Both the position numbers and the translations under genes were made by a program. From CADEEN01 sp963816315 (GTDB taxonomy: Bacteria > Pseudomonadota > Gammaproteobacteria > Burkholderiales > Burkholderiaceae_C): a stretch of DNA of 64,000 nt. The stretch is from assembly GCA_963816315.1 (NCBI GenBank), contig CAWFJZ010000045.1, forward strand, positions 1 to 64,000, read 5' to 3'. The notes below the pieces were generated by a model that was not told the origin of the DNA, did no database searches, and worked only from the letters and a program-made list of their open reading frames with translations. Positions 34,050-43,906 of the stretch are shown here, piece after piece; position 1 is the first letter of the stretch, and the number at the start of each line of letters is the position of its first letter.

Positions 34050-35767
34050 CAGTAAACGTCCTTCTGCGTGTTGTTGACATTGAACTTGCCGGTCGGCGTG
34101 ATCAGGCGCGGGTCCTTGATCACGGCTTTGAGTTTTCGCGTCTTGTCATCGACGACGACGATCGCGCTCTGCTTGTCCTTGGCGCTCCAGACCGAGAACC
34201 AGACCTCGTCGCCGGCCAGATTGAACTCGGGCTGCACGACGCGCTTGGCGCCGTCGTCCTTGATGCCGGCCCATTCGGCGATCGGCAGCACGACGAAGCC
34301 CTTGTCGAGGTGGTCGATGTCGAACACCGCCACCGATTGCGAGACCTTCGGGTCCGGGTTCAGCGCGGTATCGACATACAGGTTCTTGCTCTTCGGGTGC
34401 GTCTTGATGAACAGCGAGCCGCCGCCCTGGCCCTTCAAAGACGCCACCTGCGTGAACGCGACCTGCTTGTGCTTCACCGGGTCGGTGGCGATCAGCGCGA
34501 TGTTCTCGTCGCCGAGGTGGCCGGTGGCCCAGACCGGGCCGAAGGTCGGGTGCACGAAGTTGGCGCCGCGGCCGGGGTGCGGGATCTTGCCGACGTTGAT
34601 CAGCTTGACCAGCTTGCCGTCCTTCATGTCCACCACGGCGATCTTGTTGCTCTGATTCGCCGCGACGAGGAAGTAGCGCTTCGTCGAATCGAAACCACCG
34701 TCGTGCAGGAAGCGCGCGGTGCCGATCGTCGTCACCTTCAGCGCATCGACATTGCTGTAGTCCACCAGCAGCGTCTGCCCGGTCTCTTTGACGTTGACGA
34801 CGAACTCGGGCTTGAAGTGGCTGGCGACGATCGAGGCCACACGCGGCTCCGGGTGGTACTCCTGCTTGTCCACCGTGTTGCCGCGCGTGCTGACAACCTT
34901 CAGCGGCTCGAGCGTGTCGCCCTTCATGATCGTGTACTGCGGCGGCCAGTAGGCGCCGGCGATCGCCAGCTTGTCTTCGTAGCCCTTGTACTTGCTCGTG
35001 TCCACCGAGCGCGCTTCGAGGCCGACGCGCACTTCGGCGACGTTGTCGGGCTTTTCCATCCACAGGTCGATCATGTTGATCTTGGCGTCGCGGCCGATCA
35101 CGAACAGGTAGCGGCCCGACGCCGACATGCGCGAGATGTGCACCGCGTAGCCGGTCTTGACGATGTTGATGATCTTCTTCGTGTCGCCGTCGATCAGCGC
35201 GACCTCGCCGCTGTCGCGCAGCGTGGTGGAAAAGATGTTGGCGATGTTGTAGTTGTTCATCTTCTTCGTCGGCCGCTGCGCCACCGGCACGATGACCTTC
35301 CAGCTCTTCTTCATCTCCTCCATGCCGAACTCGGGCGGCAGCGGCGGATCGTGCTGGATGTAGCGCGCCATGATGTCCACTTCTTTTTCGCTCAGGTCGC
35401 CGCTGGTCTGCCAGTTGGGCATGCCCGCGGGCGAGCCGTAGGCGATGAAGACCTTCAGGTAATCGGTGCCCTTGCCCAGCGTCAGGTCCGGCGTCAGCGC
35501 CTTGCCGGTCGCGCCCTTGCGCAGCACGCCGTGGCAGCCGGCGCAGCGCTCGAAGTAGATCTTGCGCGCCACGTCGAACTCGGCCACGGTCATCGGCGGC
35601 GCTTTCGGGTTCGTGCTTTGCACCATCGGCACGTCGGCCAATGCCGACGGCGCGGCGTGGTACTTCACGTCGCCGGGGTCCTTCTTCTCATCGTCGGCGG
35701 CCGCGGCCCACGGCGTGCCCAACAGCAGCGCGGCGAGCGTGATCATGGTCAGGCGCAAGGCATTCAT
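34049..35767 (-). CDS. nirS: Cytochrome cd1 nitrite reductase
   Basis: Reduces nitrite to nitric oxide in the periplasm. The 572-residue protein has a signal peptide (about residues 1-23), a cytochrome c domain with CAGCH (C75-C78-H79) and PNWQTSGDLSEKEVD, and an eight-bladed heme d1 propeller starting near SWKVIVPVAQRPTKK. Conserved d1 segments include YAVHISRMSASGRYLFVIGRD, YEDKLAIAGAYWPPQY, SHFKPEFVVNVKETG, and HPGRGANFVHPTFGPVWATGHLG. The operon continues with c551 and a short propeller-like protein. Full heme d1 synthesis genes (nirJ, nirD/L/G/H, nirE) are not in this window. A Fnr-type box lies about 61 bases upstream. Confidence 0.95.
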   Translation of the reverse strand: MNALRLTMITLAALLLGTPWAAAADDEKKDPGDVKYHAAPSALADVPMVQSTNPKAPPMTVAEFDVARKIYFERCAGCHGVLRKGATGKALTPDLTLGKGTDYLKVFIAYGSPAGMPNWQTSGDLSEKEVDIMARYIQHDPPLPPEFGMEEMKKSWKVIVPVAQRPTKKMNNYNIANIFSTTLRDSGEVALIDGDTKKIINIVKTGYAVHISRMSASGRYLFVIGRDAKINMIDLWMEKPDNVAEVRVGLEARSVDTSKYKGYEDKLAIAGAYWPPQYTIMKGDTLEPLKVVSTRGNTVDKQEYHPEPRVASIVASHFKPEFVVNVKETGQTLLVDYSNVDALKVTTIGTARFLHDGGFDSTKRYFLVAANQSNKIAVVDMKDGKLVKLINVGKIPHPGRGANFVHPTFGPVWATGHLGDENIALIATDPVKHKQVAFTQVASLKGQGGGSLFIKTHPKSKNLYVDTALNPDPKVSQSVAVFDIDHLDKGFVVLPIAEWAGIKDDGAKRVVQPEFNLAGDEVWFSVWSAKDKQSAIVVVDDKTRKLKAVIKDPRLITPTGKFNVNNTQKDVY

Positions 35768-35821
35768 CGAAGCTCCTCGTTGTTTCAGACGCCATCGTCA
35801 CGCTGCGACCAGGACCTGTCC

Positions 35822-35835
35822 TTGAACTGCATCAA
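35822..35835. promoter_or_regulatory. Fnr/Dnr box in the nirS-TonB receptor divergent promoter
   Basis: TTGAACTGCATCAA matches TTGAT-N4-ATCAA at nine of ten half-site positions. It is centred about 61 bases before nirS and about 42 bases before the TonB receptor start. nirS promoters are classical Dnr/Nnr targets, so this is the best supported of the boxes by context. Confidence 0.62.
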
Positions 35836-35870
35836 AGTGCGCACAGGTCGCGCCGCCGATGCTCGCGGCC

Positions 35871-37799
35871 ATGAACAAGAACACCATTGCCGTCGCCGCC
35901 GCGCTGTCGTGCGGCGCTGCTTGGGCCCAGCCCAACGCCAGCGCGCCCGACCAGACCATCGTCATCACCGCCACACGCTACGCGATGGTCGCCACCGACG
36001 CGCCGGCCGCATTGAGCGTGATCACCCGGCGCGAGATCGAAGCGCGCGGCGCCGACAACGTGCTCGACGCGATCCGCGGCGACACCGGCCTGTCGCTGCA
36101 GGGCCGCGCGGTCGGCGGGCGCAAGGTGATCAGCATCCGCGGGCTGGACAGCCGGCATGCGCTGTTCCTCGTCGATGGAAAACGCATCGGCGCCTCCGAC
36201 GGCGTGATCGGCGCTTCCGACTTCCAGTACGACTGGATCGCCGTGGACGACATCGAGCGCATCGAGATCGTGCGCGGGCCGATGTCGGTGCTCTACGGCT
36301 CGGAGGCCGTGGGCGGCGTCGTCAACATCATCACCCGCCAGCCGGGCGACGCCTGGCGTTTCGGCGCGATGGCCGAGGGCATCGCCGCCGACGGCGGGCG
36401 CGGCGGCAACGGCTGGCGCAGCGGCGTGCGCGCCGACGGGCCGCTCGGCGGTGGCTTCTATCTGCGCGCCGGCGTCGCGGTGTCGAAGGGCGATGCGATC
36501 GCCTCGCCGGTCGATCCACGACTGTCGGAACTCGAAGCGCGCGACAAGCGTGACGGCTGGCTCGGCGTGTCGTGGCGCGGGCTCAAAGGGCAGCGCTTCG
36601 AAGTCGAACACCGCAACGGCACGGAAGACCGCGAGGGCAACGCGCGCGAGCGCGGCGGCCAGCGGCGCTATCACGTCACCTTCAACGACATCGAGCGCGC
36701 AATGACGTCGCTGAACTGGGAAGCGGAGTGGGCGTCGCAGTTCGAAACGCAATTGCGTGCCTACCGCTCGACGATCGACGTTGAAAATCGGCGCACCAAC
36801 GGCGTCGCCGTCAACGTGCCGCAGAAGGTCGAAGAGCAGGTGCTCGAAGGCCAAGCGCGGCGGCCGTTCGGCGAGGCGCACGCGTTGACCGCGGGCTTCG
36901 AAGCGCGCAACGAATCGCTCGACGACCCGGGCCTGCCGGGCGGGCGGTCGACGCTGCCGCACCGCTCGCTGTTCGTGCAGGACGAGTGGCGTGTCGCCAA
37001 GCCGTTGACCCTGACCTTGGGCGCGCGCCACGACAGGCACGACCGCTATGGCAACGAGTGGAGCCCGCGCGCCTATGCGGTGTGGCGAGTTGCACCGGAG
37101 TGGACCGTCAAAGGCGGCTACAGCCACGGCTTCAAGGTGCCGAACCTGAAGCAGGTCGTGCCCGGCGCGCGCCCCGAAGGGCCGAACACCTTCATCGGCA
37201 ACCCGGATTTGTTGCCCGAAGTCAGCGATGCGCTGGAGATCGGCGTCGGCTATGCGGCCGGCCCGACGCAGGCGCAGTTGATGCTGTTCGACCAGCGCGT
37301 CGATGATCTGATCGAAGTGCGCCTGGTCGCGCCCGGCCCGACGCCGGGCATCGGCACCTACACCTACGAGAACCTGGCCAAGGCCAAGCTGCGCGGCGTC
37401 GAAGCCTCGTGGTCGCAGCCGCTGGGGCAGGGCTTCACGACGGGCCTGTCCTATACCTACCTCGACGCGAAGAACGGCAACGGCCAGCGCCTCGAACGCC
37501 GGCCGCGGCACAGCGCGGTGGCGCGGCTCGACTGGCAGCAGGGCGGGTGGCGCTTCGGCGCGACGCTCGAACATGCCGGCGATCAGGTCTTGCCCGGCGC
37601 GCCGCCGAACACCGCGGCGCAGAGAGTGCCCGACGTGGCGCTGCTCGGCGGCCATGTCACGGCGAGCCTGCCAGCGGGCCTCGAAGCGACGCTCGGCGTG
37701 CGCAACCTCGACGATGTGCGGCTCGCGCAGAAATCCGCGCTGTTCACGCAAGTGGAGGCGCCGCGGACCTGGCGGCTGACATTGCGCGGCCGTTGGTGA
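35871..37799 (+). CDS. TonB-dependent outer membrane receptor (BtuB/CirA/OprC-like)
   Basis: A receptor of about 642 residues with a signal peptide (NTIAVAAALSCGAAWAQ), a TonB box-like DQTIVITATR, a plug domain (VLDAIRGDTGLSLQGRAVGG, ISIRGLDSRHALFLVDGKRI, IERIEIVRGPMSVLYGSEAVGGVVNII) and a beta-barrel ending in a terminal Trp (TLRGRW), as expected of outer-membrane proteins. ATG 35871 (MNKNTIAV) is preferred over 35859. Shared control with nirS suggests import of a cofactor needed for anaerobic respiration, such as copper or cobalamin (nrdJ downstream needs B12). That substrate guess is inference. Confidence 0.9.
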   Translation: MNKNTIAVAAALSCGAAWAQPNASAPDQTIVITATRYAMVATDAPAALSVITRREIEARGADNVLDAIRGDTGLSLQGRAVGGRKVISIRGLDSRHALFLVDGKRIGASDGVIGASDFQYDWIAVDDIERIEIVRGPMSVLYGSEAVGGVVNIITRQPGDAWRFGAMAEGIAADGGRGGNGWRSGVRADGPLGGGFYLRAGVAVSKGDAIASPVDPRLSELEARDKRDGWLGVSWRGLKGQRFEVEHRNGTEDREGNARERGGQRRYHVTFNDIERAMTSLNWEAEWASQFETQLRAYRSTIDVENRRTNGVAVNVPQKVEEQVLEGQARRPFGEAHALTAGFEARNESLDDPGLPGGRSTLPHRSLFVQDEWRVAKPLTLTLGARHDRHDRYGNEWSPRAYAVWRVAPEWTVKGGYSHGFKVPNLKQVVPGARPEGPNTFIGNPDLLPEVSDALEIGVGYAAGPTQAQLMLFDQRVDDLIEVRLVAPGPTPGIGTYTYENLAKAKLRGVEASWSQPLGQGFTTGLSYTYLDAKNGNGQRLERRPRHSAVARLDWQQGGWRFGATLEHAGDQVLPGAPPNTAAQRVPDVALLGGHVTASLPAGLEATLGVRNLDDVRLAQKSALFTQVEAPRTWRLTLRGRW

Positions 37800-37806
37800 G
37801 TCGGGC

Positions 37807-37820
37807 TTGATGCCGGTCAA
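37807..37820. promoter_or_regulatory. Strong Fnr/Anr/Dnr box upstream of the nitronate monooxygenase gene
   Basis: TTGATGCCGGTCAA is a symmetrical Fnr-family site (TTGAT-N4-GTCAA), eight bases after the TonB receptor stop and centred about 69 bases before the ATG at 37882. It probably drives the plus-strand run from 37882 to the RNR gene. Confidence 0.6.
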
Positions 37821-37881
37821 GGTGGGCGAGCCGCAGGGCCGCTACGGTGAGCTGTTTTGCGCTGACCGCAAGCGCGAGTTC

Positions 37882-39096
37882 ATGAACGAACCACTTCTCA
37901 TCGACGCCGATCTCGCCACGCGCTGGCACGCCAGCGGCTTGAAGCCGCTGCATGTGGCCGGCCGCACCTTGCTGCCGCTCGTGCAGGGCGGCATGGGCGT
38001 CGGCGTCTCGGCGCATCGCCTGGCAGGCAGCGTGGCCGCGCAAGGCGCCGTCGGCACGATCAGCTCGATCGATCTGCGCCGCCACCATCCGGACCTGATG
38101 GCGCGTACGCGAGCCGAGGGCACGGGGCCGCAGGCTCGGGCGGTGATCGATGCTGCCAACCTCGAAGCGCTCGCGCGCGAGATCGCAGCCGCGCGCACGT
38201 TGGCGCAAGGCCGCGGCCTGCTCGCCGTCAACGTGATGCGCGCGGTCAGCGAGTACGCGGCGCTGGTGCGCACGTCGCTTGAAGCCGGCATCGACGCGGT
38301 GGTCGTCGGCGCCGGCCTGCCGCTCGATCTGCCCGAGCTCGCGCGCGAGCATCCGAACGTCGCGCTGATCCCGATCCTGTCGGATGCGCGCGGCATCGCG
38401 CTCGTCGTCAAGAAGTGGGAACGCAAACAGCGCATCCCCGATGCGATCGTCATCGAACACCCGCGCTGGGCGGGAGGGCATCTCGGCGCAGCGAAGGTTG
38501 AAGACTTGGGTGACCCGCGCTTCGACTTCGAGCGCGTGCTGCCCGAGGCTCAGGCCTCCCTGCGCAGCGCCGGCATCGAGCGCGAGGTGCCGCTGATCGT
38601 TGCCGGCGGCATCCGCACGTTCGAAGACATCGCGCACTGGCAATCGCTCGGCGCCGCGGCGGTGCAGCTCGGCACGCCGTTCGTGGCCACCGAGGAGTGC
38701 GACGCGCATCCGGCCTTCAAGCAGGTGTTGGCCGCGGCGCGAGACGAAGACGTGGTCGAGTTCACCAGCGTCGCCGGCCTGCCGGCGCGCGCGGTCAAGA
38801 CGCGCTGGCTGCGCAACTACCTCGATGCATTGCCGCGCCTGCAGCAAACGGTGCACAAGAAATCGCGCTGCACTCTCGCCTGGGATTGCCTGGCGCAATG
38901 CGGGCTGCGCGACGGGCTGCCGGGATGGGGCCAGTTCTGCATCGACCAGCGCCTGGCCGCGGCCTTGCGCGGCGAGGTCGACAAGGGCCTGTTCTTCCGC
39001 GGCGCCGGCACGCTGCCGTTCGGCGAACGCATCGCCACCGTGCGCGCGCTGATCGAGCGGCTGCTGACGCCGGGTGTGGCGCTCGGCGCCGCCTGA
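37882..39096 (+). CDS. Nitronate monooxygenase (2-nitropropane dioxygenase family)
   Basis: An FMN-dependent TIM-barrel flavoprotein of 404 residues that oxidises propionate-3-nitronate and other nitronates. Visible: LPLVQGGMGVGVSAHRLAGSVAAQGAVGTIS (N-terminal FMN loop), VNVMRAVSEY, VVVGAGLPLDLPELA, VIEHPRWAGGHLGA (the conserved GGHxG segment), VPLIVAGGIRTFEDI and AAAVQLGTPFVATEEC. It starts MNEPLLIDAD at ATG 37882; the extra 25 residues read from 37807 overlap the promoter. It is typically found in low-oxygen stress loci of Burkholderiales. Confidence 0.92.
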   Translation: MNEPLLIDADLATRWHASGLKPLHVAGRTLLPLVQGGMGVGVSAHRLAGSVAAQGAVGTISSIDLRRHHPDLMARTRAEGTGPQARAVIDAANLEALAREIAAARTLAQGRGLLAVNVMRAVSEYAALVRTSLEAGIDAVVVGAGLPLDLPELAREHPNVALIPILSDARGIALVVKKWERKQRIPDAIVIEHPRWAGGHLGAAKVEDLGDPRFDFERVLPEAQASLRSAGIEREVPLIVAGGIRTFEDIAHWQSLGAAAVQLGTPFVATEECDAHPAFKQVLAAARDEDVVEFTSVAGLPARAVKTRWLRNYLDALPRLQQTVHKKSRCTLAWDCLAQCGLRDGLPGWGQFCIDQRLAAALRGEVDKGLFFRGAGTLPFGERIATVRALIERLLTPGVALGAA

Positions 39097-39497
39097 TGGA
39101 TGGCTTGGCGTGGGTGCCGCCGATCCGGCAAGGGCATCTGGCGTTGGTGGTTTTGAGCGGCACGCTGTTCGCTGTGCGCGGCGCAGGCGTGCTCGCCGGT
39201 GTGCGTTGGCCGCTGCACAAGGCGCTGCGCATCGGCAGCGTGGCCATCGACACGCTGCTGCTGGCAGCCGGCGCGACGCTGTGGTCGCTGCTGCAACTCA
39301 ACCCGCTGCGCGAGAGCTGGCTCGGCGCCAAGCTGATCCTGCTCGTGCTCTACTTCGTGCTCGGCAGTTGGGCCTTGAAGCGCGCGCGAACCACTGCCGG
39401 CCGCACGGCCTTTTACATCGCTGCCTTGACGGTGTTCGCGACGATGGTCAGCATCGGCTGCACACGCCACCCGCTGGGGATATGGCGTTGGTTCTGA
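39096..39497 (+). CDS. SirB2-family membrane protein
   Basis: A 133-residue protein with four helices (HLALVVLSGTLFAVRGAGVL, IGSVAIDTLLLAAGATLWSLL, GAKLILLVLYFVLGSWAL and AFYIAALTVFATMVSIGC), the size and pattern of SirB2. SirB-type proteins were named as up-regulators of invasion genes but their biochemical role is not established. The ATG overlaps the preceding stop (TGATG), so it is translationally coupled to the nitronate monooxygenase. Confidence 0.85.
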   Translation: MDGLAWVPPIRQGHLALVVLSGTLFAVRGAGVLAGVRWPLHKALRIGSVAIDTLLLAAGATLWSLLQLNPLRESWLGAKLILLVLYFVLGSWALKRARTTAGRTAFYIAALTVFATMVSIGCTRHPLGIWRWF

Positions 39498-39877
39498 ACG
39501 CGACGATGCTCACACGACTGGCCCATCTGCTGTTCTGGCGCTCGCTCGCACTGGCGTGTCTCGTGCTCGGCATCGTCGGCGCGTTCCTGCCGGTGCTGCC
39601 GACGACGCCGTTCCTGCTCGTCGCCGCCTGGGCCGGCGGCAAGGGCTGGCCGCAGCTCGAAGCCTGGCTCGTCGCGCACCCGCGCTGGGGGCCGCCAATC
39701 ACGCGCTGGCGCGATCACCGCGCCGTGCCGCGCAGCGCCAAGTGGGCGGCCAGCGGCACGATGCTGACGAGCGTGGCGCTGCTGTGGCTGTCGCGCGCAC
39801 CGATGGCGCTGCAGCTCGCGGTGCCTCTGCTTTTGGCGACCGTTGCCTGGTGGTTGTGGCGGCGGCCGGAGATTTGA
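39482..39877 (+). CDS. DUF454 (YbaN-like) membrane protein
   Basis: A 131-residue protein of the DUF454 family. The signature GIVGAFLPVLPTTPFLLVAAW is near residue 30, followed by HPRWGPPITRWRDHRAVPRSAKW, which is typical of the family, then two hydrophobic segments. The ATG at 39482 overlaps the SirB2 end by 16 bases; ATG 39506 (MLTRLAH) is an alternative. Function unknown; homologues are usually single genes near heme or iron metabolism. Confidence 0.85.
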   Translation: MALVLNATMLTRLAHLLFWRSLALACLVLGIVGAFLPVLPTTPFLLVAAWAGGKGWPQLEAWLVAHPRWGPPITRWRDHRAVPRSAKWAASGTMLTSVALLWLSRAPMALQLAVPLLLATVAWWLWRRPEI

Positions 39878-39903
39878 TCGACACCTGGAGAGAAAGAAAA
39901 ACC

Positions 39904-42900
39904 GTGACCTCGAAAACCAAACCCCGCCGCGCGGCCACCGCCTTGCCGGCGCAAGCCATCAGCGCCGAAGTGCTGCGCGACAAGTACGCCAAGGGCGACG
40001 AGAAGACGATCGACGACGTTCACCGCCGCGTCGCCCGCGCGCTGGCGCAGGCCGAGCGCGAAGACCAACGCGCGCATTGGGAGCAGCGCTTCGCCGAGGC
40101 GCTGCAGGCCGGATTCATCCCCGCCGGCCGCATCCAGTCGGCCGCGGGCACGGGGTTGCAGGCGACGTTGATCAACTGCTTCGTGCAGCCGGTGGGCGAT
40201 TCGATCCGCGAGGTCGAAGACGGCCACCCCGGCATCTACACCGCGTTGTCGGAAGCGGCCGAGACGATGCGCCGCGGCGGTGGCGTCGGCTACGACTTCT
40301 CGCGCATCCGCCCGCAAGGCGCGTGGGTCGCGGCCACGCAGAGCAACGCCTCGGGCCCGGTGAGCTACATGCGCGTCTTCGACCGCAGCTGCGAAACGGT
40401 GGAGTCCGCCGGCTCGCGCCGCGGCGCGCAGATGGGCGTGCTGCGCTGCGACCACCCGGACATCGAGACCTTCATCCACGCCAAGGACCAGGGCGACCTG
40501 AAGAACTTCAACATCTCGGTCGGCGTGACCGATGCCTTCATGCAGGCGGTGCGTGAGGGCGCCGAGGTCGAACTCGTGCACCGCGCCAGCCCGGGCCCGA
40601 CACTGAAAGAGCAGGGCGCGTACCAGCGCGACGACGGCCAATGGGTCTATCGCAAGCTGCCCGCGCGCACGCTGTGGGAGCAGGTCATGCGCTCGACCTA
40701 CGACCATGCCGAGCCGGGCGTGCTGTTCCTCGATGCGATGAACAAGGACAACAACCTCGCCTATTGCGAGACGATTGCGGCGAGCAATCCTTGCGTGACG
40801 GCCGACACCTGGGTGTTCACCGCCGAGGGGCCGCGGCAGGTGTCGCAACTGATCGGCGAGCGATTCGTCGCCGTTGTCGATGGCAAGCCCTACGCCACCG
40901 AATTGGCGGGCTTCTTCGCCACCGGCGCCAAGCCGGTGCTCGTCCTGCGTACGCGCGAAGGCCATGCGCTGCGGCTGACGGCGGATCACCCGCTGCGCCG
41001 CATCACGAAGCGCACAAACTACCTGACGCACAGCGAGTGGTGCAAGGCCGGCGCTTTGCAACCGGGCGATCAGATTGCGCTGGGCGATCACCGCGCGATC
41101 GACGGTTGGGAAGGTGAGGGCACGCATGCCGAGGGCTATCTGATCGGCCTGCTGATCGGCGATGGCCAGATCAAGCAGGACAAGGCGCTGCTGTCGGTGT
41201 GGGCGAGCGAGTTTCGCGTGGTCGGCAGCGATGTCGATGCACGCCCGGCGAGCGTCGCCGGCATCATGCAGGCCGCTGACGAAGCGCTGGCGACATTGAC
41301 GCACCGCGCGGACTTTCGCGGCTGGCAGCGGCCGATTGCCGCCAGCGGCGAGCGCCGCCTGGCCTCTGGTCCGCTGCGCAAGCTGGCGCTGGCGCTCGGT
41401 GCATCGCCCGGCCACAAAACCATCACGCCAGCGATGGAGGAGCGCTCGTCCGAGTTTTGCCGTGGCCTGTTGCGCGGCTTGTTCGACGCCGACGGCTCGG
41501 TGCAGGGCACGCAGGACAAGGGCGTCAGCGTGCGGCTTTCGCAGTCGGACCTGGCGCTGCTGCAAGCCGCGCAACGCATGCTGTTGCGCCTGGGCGTTGC
41601 CAGCACGATCTACCGTGAGCGCCGCGGCGCCGGTGTCGTGCAGATGCCCGACGGGCGCGGCGGCCAGCGCGGGTATCCACAGCGGGCGTCGCATGACCTG
41701 GTGATCAGTGGTGACAACCTGGCGCGCTTTGCGCTGCTGGTCGGCTTTGCCGACACAGGCAAGGCAGAACGGCTCGAAGCGCTGCTCGGCAACTACCAGC
41801 GTGCCCTCAACCGCGAACGCTTCATCGCCACTGTCGAGTCGGTCGAGCCTCACGGCACCGAGCCGGTCTATGACGTGACGGTCGCCGACGTTCATGCCTT
41901 CGATGCCAACGGCCTGCTCGCGCACAACTGCGGCGAACAACCGCTGCCTTCTTACGGCTGCTGCTGCCTGGGCTCGATCGACCTGACGCGCTTCGTGCAG
42001 CGCCCGTTCGAAACCGATGCTGCGTTCGACGAAACCAACTTCACCGCGCTGGTTCGCACCGCCGTGCGCATGCTCGACAACGTGCTCGACGTGTCGATGT
42101 GGCCGCTGCCGCAGCAGCATGACGAAGCGATGAGCAAACGCCGCATCGGCCTGGGCTTCACGGGCCTGGGCGATGCACTGGTGATGCTCGGCCTGCGCTA
42201 CGACGGCGAGCCCGCGCGCGCGAAGGCGGCGCAGATCGCACAGGCGATGCGCGACGCGGCCTACGACGCGTCGATCGATCTGGCGGCCGAGCGCGGCGCG
42301 TTCCCGCTGTTCAACGCCAACCTCTACCTGGCCGGAGGCCGCTTCGCGTCGCGCTTGCCCGCGGCGTTGAAGGAGCGCCTCCGCGCCCAAGGCATCCGCA
42401 ACTCGCATCTGCTGTCGATCGCACCCACCGGCACGATCAGCCTGGCCTTTGCCGACAACGCCAGCAACGGCATCGAGCCCGCGTTCTCGTGGACCTACAC
42501 GCGCAAGAAGCGCGATCCGGATGGGCGGCTCGTCGAGCATGCGGTGGAAGACCACGCGTGGCGCCTTTACCGGCACCTGAAGGGCAAAGATGCGCCGCTG
42601 ACCAACGCCTTCGTCACCGCGTTGGAGATGAGCGCGCAGGCGCATGCACAGATGGTGGCTGCCGTGGCGCCGTTCATCGACACGTCGATCAGCAAGACGG
42701 TCAACGTGCCGGCCGACTATCCGTATGCGGATTTCGAACAGCTCTATCAACAAGCGTGGTCGTTCGGCTTGAAGGGGCTGGCGACCTACCGGCCGAATGC
42801 CGTGCTCGGCAGCGTGCTGTCCACGCAGCCGTCGCCGCTGCAGGTGGTGGGTGACGCCGAACCGGCGGCTGGCGATTGCCGCGCCGCGCACGCCCGTGCT

Positions 42901-43906
42901 GGCGTCGCTGCGCTGGCCCGGCCGGCCCGAGCTGCCGGGCGGCAACGCGGCGTGGACCTTCATGATCGCGCACCCGTTCGGCGACTTCGCGCTCTTCGTC
43001 GGCGAGTGGCCAAGAGAAGAAGATGTCAAGCACACGCAGCCCTTCGAAGTCTGGATCAACGGCGCAGAACAACCACGCGGCCTCGGCGCTTTGGCCAAGA
43101 CGCTGTCGATGGACCTGCGCGCCGACGATCCGGCATGGCTGCAACTCAAGCTCGACGCGCTGGCGACGGTGAGCGAAGAACATCCGTTCGAGATGCCGTT
43201 TCCGCCGCATGGCGAGCGCCGTTTGTTCCCCGGCGTCGTCGCCGCCACCGCCGGCGTGATCCGCTGGCGCTGCGAGCAGCTCGGCGTGTTGCCGCCCACG
43301 AAGGAGGCGGCGACGCCGGTGATCGACGCGCTGTTCGCGCGCGACGAGCCGCACACCGACACCTCGGGCACGCTGGCCTGGGCGGTGGACATCGACAACC
43401 CCGCCAGCGGCGAGCACTTCACCGTGACGTTGAAGGAGGTCACGTTGCCCGGCGCCGACGGCGTGGCGAGCACGCGGCCGTGCGCGCTCGCGCTGTCGGG
43501 CACTTACCCACGCGCGCTCGACGGCCTGGCGCGCTTGCTGTCGCTCGACATGCGCGTCATCGACCCGGCGTGGATCGGCATGAAGCTGCGCAAGCTGCTC
43601 AACTACGCCGAGCCGCTCGGCCATTTCATGGCTTTCATTCCCGGCCAGCGCCGCCAGCAGACCTGGCCTTCGACGGTGGCCTACCTCGCGCGCCTGGTGA
43701 TCCACCGCTACGCGATGCTCGGCGTGTTGGACGAGAACGGTTTTCCGCTGCGCGAGATGGGCGTGCTCGCATCGCCCGAGCAGAGCGGCAACGCGACGCA
43801 GTTGCAAGCCGGCCGGCCGTGCCCCGAATGCGGCAACGCCAGCATGATCGCTCGCGATGGCTGCGACTTCTGCACCGCCTGCGGCTACGTCGGGCAGTGC
43901 GGATGA
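39904..43906 (+). CDS. nrdJ: Adenosylcobalamin-dependent (class II) ribonucleotide reductase with an intein; one frameshift
   Basis: Makes deoxyribonucleotides without oxygen, using B12. The extein is about 954 residues: the N-terminal region (LRDKYAKGDEKTIDDVHRRVA), GRIQSAAGTGLQATLINCFV, RRGGGVGYDFSRIRPQG, then after the intein CGEQPLPSYGCCCLGSIDLT, whose first Cys is the expected thiyl-radical residue of NPCGE. APTGTISLAFADNASNGIEP follows. Near 42865 an extra A shifts the frame; the continuation LAIAAPRTPVLASLRWPGRP has the TSCPD-like domains and ends in a four-Cys zinc ribbon (CPECG..CDFCTACG). GTG 39904 has GGAGAGAAAG before it. The intein occupies 40792-41928. The end overlaps the convergent ATPase by 22 bases. 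Confidence 0.92.
40792..41928 (+). other. Intein with LAGLIDADG homing endonuclease, inserted in nrdJ before the catalytic Cys
   Basis: 379 codons in frame within nrdJ. Splicing blocks: Cys1 in CVTADTWVFT, block B TxxH in LRLTADHPLRRI, and the C-terminal blocks YDVTVADVHAFDANGLLAHN with the terminal Asn, followed by Cys+1 of the extein. Endonuclease motifs: EGYLIGLLIGDGQIK and LLRGLFDADGSVQ, both with their acidic residues, so the endonuclease may still be active. Excision restores NP-CGEQPLPSYG. Codon use and GC are like the host gene, so it is not obviously recent. Confidence 0.95.

Noticed and set aside
40792..41928. An insertion sequence or group II intron within nrdJ
   Set aside because: The frame stays open, there are no inverted repeats or transposase motifs, and all intein splicing blocks plus LAGLIDADG motifs are present.
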